Below, in pieces: positions 8,201 through 10,832 of a stretch of DNA of 10,832 nucleotides. The DNA is from Discostella pseudostelligera (taxonomy: Eukaryota > Bacillariophyta > Thalassiosirophyceae > Thalassiosirales > Thalassiosiraceae). The notes below the pieces were generated by a model, which worked only from the letters and a program-made list of their open reading frames with translations, was not told the origin of the DNA and did no database searches. A program made the translations under genes and the position numbers. The stretch lies in contig JALLBK010000549.1 of assembly GCA_036940085.1 (NCBI GenBank), forward strand, positions 1 through 10,832, read 5' to 3'. Position 1 is the stretch's first letter. The number at the start of each line of letters is the position of its first letter.

Positions 8201-9160
8201 ATCCTCCCCCTTCTTCCATTTGATATTCTCGTGACTGCGGCAAACTCGCCACTTGAGGCTAATGAAGAGGAGGTACCTTTTCCATTCTCGTTAGTTCGCG
8301 GAATAGGCAACTATATGAATGCAAGGCATGCACTCGTGCTGCACTGGCGAGAAAAAACAGATTCTATGAATAATCCGAAGAAGGTTCTTTACTCGCCACC
8401 ACATCTTGCCACCTGTCCGCGAAGTCGGGAACTGTCGGATGCTCATCAGAAGGAAAATAATCCCAGACACAGAGGGTTGCACATCGGCGCGTGTCTCACA
8501 GAGTTTTGCAAAGAGCAGCAACTAGACGCCACTGGTTGCTGGCGTTGCCCCAAATGCAAAGTTGAGCGGGAAGGCAAGCAGAGTATGACATTGTGGAATT
8601 TACCAGATTTGCTCACGTTTCATCTGAAGCGTTTCAATGCATCTTCGCGTTGGAGGGAGAAAATCACCACCAAAGTAGACTTTCCACTGACGGGGCTGAA
8701 TATGAGAGAGTGGTGCGATGTGGAGTCTCCGCTTTGTGAGAAGACGGATGACGAAGCCTTTATTTATGATCTAGTTGGTGTTGTCAATCATTTTGGTGGA
8801 ATGACAGGAGGTCACTATGTTGCCAACTGCAAGGCATCTGCGTGCAGTCCTGACGGAGATGAAGAAGTTGCATACAATTTTAATGGTGCTGACATTGCAA
8901 ACATTGACAGATCCGATGATGAAATAGCACCTAGTAGTGGGTGGAGACTTGGGAGGATAAGAGAAAAGGAGAACATTTTCAATGCAGCATCACGAGCTGT
9001 CGCAGAATCAGCTGAGCCATTGTGGCTGCAATTCGATGACGATGTTGTCGAGCCCACGCCACCGATCAATATTGAGTCAGAGACTGCGTATGTCTTGTTT
9101 TACAAGAGGCGTCGTATGCACCCTGCAAATATAGCCAAATACAGTTCACTTGGGTTGTAA
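2186..9160 (+). CDS. Giant ubiquitin carboxyl-terminal hydrolase, USP32-like, with DUSP, Ubl and Tudor-like modules
   Basis: This 2324-residue intronless cysteine protease is predicted to remove ubiquitin from proteins. The triad is complete: C1400 in GLINLGNTCYANS (oxyanion Asn N1395), H2210 in GGMTGGHYV, and most likely D2284 in WLQFDDDVVE. It is placed near USP32/USP4/USP15 by the DUSP motif DDYVLVPPGVW (980-990), the QQD box (CGTDQQDAQE, 1478-1487), LHEDGNRVKKKP, AWRRFLRRNRSI, RFNFDPF-type SRNFDPFSILSLPFP, and a zinc ribbon split between C1555/C1558 and C2121/C2124. From memory, animal USP32 shares this order: N-terminal EF-hand-like helices, DUSP, ubiquitin-like fold, split catalytic domain. 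The start is supported by the acylation signal MGCTTSK. There is no membrane segment and no C-terminal CAAX box. Animal USP32 acts on Golgi and endolysosomal membranes; a similar site here is inference. Family and activity are strong; orthology to USP32 is likely rather than proven. Confidence 0.93.
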   Translation: MGCTTSKTTSVEPSAIESPSRHHHHQQQQQQQEEEEGQAVTTIKNPDRCKADDTSPSHNNITAADKQHVDSIPSSRVSNISRRTMSSELSSFSSVMAVSSIKSENDANRGRRRQGGGDPTLNNSATPNDSRATVSSSEESKSFSSVMAVNSFSSELFSSLPSEKGGGVTSSEIESESGGRFINMDDSLQPMPPDSSIKDETTTAASTNRNIDPYWDYLFTTLSPHLLDPQDMHSTLDATISKMINNLSPVEISFIRRRVKESYRSIHQNTDGGGGVGNIGDIAAAGNSSGGGGVINNLLNDGGGGSSQSRFSLTKKVGRLVGYSSSPSLSDADGSHQQRHKHQVNPSHRAMDESFDRTILSKSMYQKERLIDITMLRKVFEGGERCLRKLRVDARKSTSLINEDNVDDVCGGGGGNGRATIGGSSSSSITNIEPYRRRSFVAPARRPHQHLNGDGKAREDIVAVPTAVDKDSSQQSDLEAIEKIDIYGSAFLLLLYMSEMRWDYIADIAKLNATTVGLTTDVNNLLMFAKNEEEVNQSKSTTTLAHPTVRNNKRTPDPPRPPSFTPPSELYDQPDLRIIEPCGVNLSSICFLISMALRGTRRQKLNLLFFLLLPPKELNSILASHPAGGLPTWLLEIDEDVVFSFGSLSYYYHYCDVMLPFAQTEHLTKTDQLPLCIDAKSAIDVLAALVAESLGKQLSQGSSDAYGVRRLNDILDIHGEGESAITLPSMKGKNVREALFQALQNGGSTTTGAANLNRSVADEIDNFVLCCTMSTNDSTIFNRGVDRKAWSMLEFTTWADVTINDTVLDTIMRHLFGTGILPTAQMECQLVAQRWIDWNLRQSDNITKPVSEKGPPTPSRNGLRRMFTSNDSDHSSDEVIEIVGDLNFVWGGIGGADGMGGLGHGVLYCIGKQWWDAWVAYTGWKEMLRYDPVNSGTMRSLKRPREISTEQLIDRSPDSPRLSESRGSYEPMKQSIVHGDDYVLVPPGVWNVLYEMYGGGPPLPRMVLPNEKNTEAQMSGGVNHNIVSVCDEFVEIISPESQVSSVIEQRYPKDIPASVRVAIHPWVIHCLICDPHQPYQRGDTGTMSIRMMAMPDQPLWRLFAEIVVRHSIHHAKARDSHGEGRARLWRFDAKASSSGNRYGPWALLCKDRFAEIPISTTSYDKYKGRWETFADQHSVASAGLSDGMRIMLEFALVNKDNSFTWPREAAAKATTARTIASEDATFRNLLRGMDANDEPLQTPIIRQPVDAMDSSGRWYEAIIVGVVNKPNAPNPASSPASHSAIDTSSNGSLDQFREITSIRVYFFDHAGDQEEWIDVNSDRLAVRGRMTASSIRNPESEPNTDDLNSSSETKIETKSRVPAGNKKKDTIDASVDPNTSAMCLFPTYGACGLINLGNTCYANSGWQCLSYLPLLRSYLLSGQYLINGDLNRDNPLGTGGKILEDFSELLRLMWSGKYGARAPQKFRASLAKCRSQYCGTDQQDAQELINDMFDMLHEDGNRVKKKPVVDALEDEFIEKAELPRLGQEAWRRFLRRNRSIISDLSMGQVYNRVTCPECKHSSRNFDPFSILSLPFPTHADVIFRCTVVRRASALNCPNTLLEIGKQKVRRQKSSAANVILSPPSKELILEEYCIPMPRLADIGDLRKKIQQFSGIHVNDLRLYKEEDIASNTYDDKNSFTNLYVKISALPEKQGPCLKLLQHSTTDNTAPTAAKIIAFESTLRVRPIDLQSSSQLADDASTTASEMSTDSLSPKSEDVHIAHKYLKVYGDENECVAYDTNPTPLAMVISRNLWPKSTNDFTLGLRVDAFDHRNHWFSGSVIEIVEDGTENNTEDGEENASEPVTKVKIHFDNFSSKWDETYTIESFTEGRVCPLYSHATPRLKPTEFIVHHRLFDRKRKKYHLFGHSFVIQCHNEWSTARAGAHILAQASRFLEVSFYTSENGNILDAVDRKITEKERNDARKAISRAIDVLIKSDQLCVKSLIHRGKETDITSMSRKLSKQVNEILPLLPFDILVTAANSPLEANEEEVPFPFSLVRGIGNYMNARHALVLHWREKTDSMNNPKKVLYSPPHLATCPRSRELSDAHQKENNPRHRGLHIGACLTEFCKEQQLDATGCWRCPKCKVEREGKQSMTLWNLPDLLTFHLKRFNASSRWREKITTKVDFPLTGLNMREWCDVESPLCEKTDDEAFIYDLVGVVNHFGGMTGGHYVANCKASACSPDGDEEVAYNFNGADIANIDRSDDEIAPSSGWRLGRIREKENIFNAASRAVAESAEPLWLQFDDDVVEPTPPINIESETAYVLFYKRRRMHPANIAKYSSLGL
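2249..2293 (+). repeat. His/Gln/Glu trinucleotide runs near the USP N-terminus
   Basis: Consecutive triplet runs encode His x4, Gln x7 and Glu x4 (residues 22-36): CAT x4, CAG x6 followed by CAG/GAG triplets ending in GAA. They sit in the disordered tail after the acylation signal and are likely to vary in length. Confidence 0.85.
2456..2638 (+). repeat. Duplicated SFSSVMAV segment in the USP tail
   Basis: The word SFSSVMAV occurs twice, at residues 91-98 (followed by SS) and 142-149 (followed by NS). The encoding bases differ at several third codon positions. Nearby SSEL/SFSSEL words also recur. The surrounding tail (roughly residues 37-205) is Ser-rich and otherwise low in complexity. Confidence 0.7.
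2816..4642 (+). other. Degenerate EF-hand-like N-terminal region of the USP
   Basis: Residues 211-819 hold helical blocks separated by Gly/Ser/Asn-rich linkers. The blocks resemble the N-terminal EF-hand-like part of USP32: LSPVEISFIRRRVKES (247-262), MLRKVFEGGERCLRKL (from about 374), ICFLISMALRGTRRQKLNLL (589-608), and MLEFTTWADVTINDTVLDTI (792-811), which is like the last helix of EF-hand sensors. No canonical Asp/Asn-x-Asp-x-Asp calcium loop is visible, so calcium binding is doubtful. The linkers include Gly-rich stretches at about 2996-3115 and 3411-3432. Confidence 0.45.
4661..5215 (+). other. DUSP domain of the USP
   Basis: Residues 826-1010 carry the DUSP landmarks. An opening helix (ECQLVAQRWIDW) is followed, after an insert, by GVLYCIGKQWWDAWVAYTGW (W914/W915) and then by DDYVLVPPGVWNVLYEMYGG and PLPRMV. 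The insert of about 60 residues after the first helix is Ser/Asp/Gly-rich. DUSP domains occur in USP4, 11, 15, 20, 32, 33 and 48. Confidence 0.8.
5303..5806 (+). other. Ubiquitin-like linker region before the catalytic domain
   Basis: Residues about 1040-1207 follow the DUSP domain as in USP4/15/32. A strand pattern (SVRVAIHPWVIHCLIC) is followed by ARLWRF (1126-1131), matching the conserved RLW of these enzymes. The region closes with LEFALVNKDNSFTWPRE, where USP15/USP32 have a similar Asn-x-Asp...TrpPro ending. The sequence is divergent, so the fold call rests on position and these two motifs. Confidence 0.55.
5924..6178 (+). other. Tudor/chromo-barrel-like module 1 in the USP
   Basis: Residues 1247-1331 read PVDAMDSSGRWYEAIIVGVV, then a Ser/Asn-rich loop, then ITSIRVYFFDHAGDQEEWID and SDRLAVRG. 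The pattern (VDAxD, W-Y-x-A, a strand, then EEWID and an RLA ending) is that of small SH3-like barrels of the Tudor-knot, chromo-barrel and MBT type. It sits directly upstream of the catalytic Cys box. Confidence 0.55.
6347..6913 (+). other. USP catalytic domain, first half (Cys and QQD boxes)
   Basis: Residues 1388-1576 run from the Cys box (C1400) through NRDNPLGTGGKILEDF, the QQD box (1482-1484), LHEDGNRVKKKP and LRRNRSIISDL to the first zinc-ribbon pair (C1555, C1558) and FDPFSILSLPFP. All landmarks of an active enzyme are present. Confidence 0.93.
7061..7261 (+). other. Ubiquitin-like insert in the USP catalytic domain
   Basis: Residues about 1626-1692 (EEYCIPMPRLADIGDLRKKI, then GIHVNDLRLYKEED and a final strand LYVKIS) have the strand, helix and strand order of a ubiquitin-like fold. 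USP4, USP15 and USP32 carry one at the same place. Confidence 0.6.
7592..7816 (+). other. Tudor/chromo-barrel-like module 2, inside the catalytic insert
   Basis: Residues 1803-1877 repeat the plan of module 1: LRVDAFDHRNHWFSGSVIEI, an acidic loop, then VKIHFDNFSSKWDETY and RVCPLYSH. The KWDE and closing Pro are typical of Tudor-knot/MBT-like barrels. It is followed by FIVHHRL and KYHLFGHSFVIQC (1887-1912), which align with the animal USP32 insert, so the module was placed just before a conserved block. Confidence 0.55.
8477..9112 (+). other. USP catalytic domain, second half (zinc ribbon, His and Asp boxes)
   Basis: Residues 2098-2309 hold the second zinc-ribbon pair (C2121, C2124 in RCPKCK), LTFHLKRFN (2143-2151), YDLVGVVNHFGGMTGGHYV with H2210, and WLQFDDDVVE with D2284, ending in ETAYVLFYKRR. 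Residues 2217-2278 between the His and Asp boxes form an extra segment not found in typical members. Confidence 0.9.
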
Positions 9161-9475
9161 CATCAACGCACCTAGATTCAGCGTTTCAGTTGTCAATGGA
9201 GTGGGTAGTAGATACCATAGGTTCGCAGAAAGAAGTCACAAATGCAAAGAGAACGTGGGGCACAATTTAATAAGCACCATATTCGTTATGCTTAGTTTAT
9301 TTATGAATAATAATCTCCTCCCGTTCACAGAAATAGATTCATGTTATGTACCCGATCATATTTCCTGATTCCTTGTAGTTACACCTCATTTACTACCCCA
9401 CTCAACACTACCCCAACCGCCGCGATGCCCAGTATCATCAATAATTCGCTCGCACCATTAACCAGCAAACTCCTC
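9161..9475. other. Convergent 3' interval between USP and RFC3
   Basis: These 315 nt lie between two stop codons that face each other. The interval is AT-rich in the middle. On the minus strand an AATAAA word (9301-9296) lies about 175 nt after the RFC3 stop. On the plus strand AATAAG (near 9269) and AATAAT (near 9306) are weak polyadenylation candidates for the USP transcript. The two 3' UTRs may overlap. No gene was found here. Confidence 0.5.
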
Positions 9476-10775
9476 TCAACCAAATAAATCGTTGATATAC
9501 TTCTTGTAAATGGCCATGAACTTGGCAATAAACGCTTCCAAGTGCATGACTTCTTTGCTTCCCAACGCAATCCGATGTTCATAGAATGCCGCCCACTGTA
9601 CTACCTGCCCTTTGATCGAATCATCCAACGTTGGTAACAACTCCATCACCAATGTTTTCAAAATAACCTGTGCAGGAATGCAATTAATGAGAAGTTCGTA
9701 CAATTTCTCTCGAGTGGCGATTAAACACTTGGGACTTTGTTCGTTCACAATGCCTATGGCGAGCTGGTGAATGTATCGTTCCCAATCAGTGTGAGGGATC
9801 GGTGTTGTTGACTTGAGTTCTTTCGGTGAGTCATCGCGGGTGGTGACATGACAGGATTCCAACATGAGCAATGCACGACGGAGGTTGCGATTGGATGCAC
9901 GGGCGATATTGATGGCTAGTTCGTCGTGGAGTGTGATGTGTTCTTTGCGGGAGACTGTTTTTAGTACTGCACATATCTAGAATAAGGGAGAGGATGAGCA
10001 TGTTAATTGTTAATGCACATCAGCAGAGTAAAGAGAAAGCAAGGGAGTAAGTGAGTTGCATCATGCATCAATGCAAAAAGTAGAACGACCATCATTTTCT
10101 CCAACCCCCACGTACCTCATCATAAGAAGGTGCCGCCACCCTAATCCCGAGACACCTGGATCTCACTGGATCAATCACCTTGCTAGGATTATTGCAACAC
10201 AATATCAGCCGACAGGATGATGAATACTTTTCCATCGTACGACGCAATGCCGCCTGTGCCTGTCTGGTCAATTTATCAACTTCGACAAGTACGACAACTT
10301 TGTATTGTGCCTTCTTCTTCGCATTACCTTCATCGTCATTGTTATTTTTGTTGTCATTGGAGGCAAATATACTATGCTCCTTCGAACTAGAAGACCCAAC
10401 ATTGGCGATATTTTTATTCTGAGCCATTTCCTTAATGACGTCTTGGATGACGTATCGGTCATTCAATCCAGCATCTCCAGGCGCCATTTCAATGTGATGA
10501 TTGCTTGATATCATGTTTATCTCGACAGTACGGTTAGTGGGTGTCGTGAATGTCCGCTTGTCTAATCGCAACCGTTCCGCGCCAGGTCCAAAGACTTGTC
10601 GTAGCAATGTCATTATACGAGTTTTCTTACCAGCACCAGGAGGGCCGTAGAAGAGAAGATGGGGAAGCCCACCGGGGTCGGAGGCCAATGATGTGAGGCG
10701 TTGCGAGAGTTTGCCGTGGTAGGAGAGCTGTTGGAGCCGGGTGGGCCGATGCTTGTCTACCCAAAGCAAAACCAT
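9476..10775 (-). CDS. RFC3: Replication factor C subunit 3 (clamp loader small subunit), two exons
   Basis: Exons 10775-10116 and 9976-9476 join in phase to give 386 residues, collinear with human RFC3 (yeast Rfc5, about 350-356 residues). As part of the RFC1-5 ATPase the protein loads PCNA onto primed DNA in the nucleus. Landmarks are LLWVDKHRP at the start, Walker A GPPGAGKKT (44-52), VVVLVEVDKLT (160-170, the family's variant Walker B with E165), LRRTMEKYS, LILCCNNPSKVI and the arginine-finger SRC motif RSRCLGIRV (205-213). The C-terminal collar ends with YEHRIALGSKEVMHLEAF and AKFMAIYKKYI. The ATG at 10775 is chosen because human RFC3 starts with the matching MSLWVDKYRP; the frame runs upstream without another ATG before a non-ATG codon. 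Residues about 123-157 are an Asn/Asp/Ser/Lys-rich insert absent from the human protein. Confidence 0.95.
9977..10115 (-). other. Spliceosomal intron in RFC3 (139 nt)
   Basis: On the minus strand the donor reads GAG|GTACGT and the acceptor CTTATTCTAG|ATA. Removing it joins ...PSYDE to ICAVLKTVSRKE, matching PSIEDICHVL of human RFC3, and the phase is 0. Unspliced, the frame ends at a TGA 8 codons into the intron. TTAAC words about 35-45 nt before the acceptor could serve as branch sites. Confidence 0.9.
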
Positions 10776-10832
10776 CGTGTACAAAGTAAGAAAGTGGAGT
10801 CCAGTGGATGTCGGAGGAGCATTTATTCATGG
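10776..10832 (-). promoter_or_regulatory. 5' flank of RFC3, cut by the window edge
   Basis: Only 57 nt upstream of the RFC3 start are visible, so the promoter is mostly outside. An ATG at 10830 opens an out-of-frame reading frame that overlaps the RFC3 start and ends at 10627. If the transcript begins further upstream this would be an overlapping upstream ORF that could lower RFC3 translation. Whether it is transcribed cannot be told. Confidence 0.3.

Noticed and set aside
8876..8884. YNFN (residues 2230-2233) as the definite third catalytic motif of the USP.
   Set aside because: WLQFDDDVVE followed by AYVLFY further downstream is a much better match to the canonical Asp box, so the YNFN reading is kept only as an alternative.
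9150..9368. A 72-codon plus-strand frame overlapping the USP stop.
   Set aside because: It starts out of frame inside the USP coding end, has no motif, and covers AT-rich 3' UTR.
10092..10115. Extension of RFC3 exon 1 to RGGWRK and a stop.
   Set aside because: These codons are intronic. The GTACGT donor and the perfect homology resumption at 9976 show that the exon ends at 10116.

Overview
The window comes from a compact, intron-poor eukaryotic nuclear genome. The genes are long and mostly uninterrupted. They carry Gln/Asn/Gly/Ser-rich low-complexity inserts, and the one intron I could place is short with GT-AG borders. This style fits a stramenopile, perhaps a diatom, but that is an inference from style and no lineage-specific marker was seen.

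Layout: (1) Bases 1 to about 1100 hold no gene I can support. The minus strand has stop-interrupted reading frames that may be a decayed mobile element. (2) Minus strand 1145-1762: a mitochondrial assembly factor of succinate dehydrogenase (SDHAF4 family), recognised from its C-terminal signature. (3) 1763-2185: a divergent promoter interval with two identical GGCGGGAAC elements that match the E2F/DP core GCGSSAA. (4) Plus strand 2186-9160: one uninterrupted 2324-residue reading frame for a giant ubiquitin-specific protease of the USP32/USP4/USP15 type. It has an N-terminal Met-Gly-Cys acylation signal, a degenerate EF-hand-like region, a DUSP domain, ubiquitin-like folds, two Tudor/chromo-barrel-like modules (one inside the catalytic domain) and a split catalytic domain with a complete triad (C1400, H2210, D2284). 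(5) 9161-9475: the convergent 3' interval. (6) Minus strand 9476-10775: the small clamp-loader subunit RFC3 (human RFC3, yeast Rfc5), in two exons around a 139-nt intron.

The three genes are not an operon and do not share a pathway. They concern respiratory complex II assembly, membrane-linked deubiquitination and DNA replication. SDHAF4 and the protease share a divergent promoter; the protease and RFC3 are convergent. The most unusual item is the protease. It keeps the domain order of animal USP32, but appears to have its membrane anchor at the N-terminus with no C-terminal CAAX box. It has also gained two Tudor-like modules and a spacer of about 60 residues between the catalytic His and Asp motifs.
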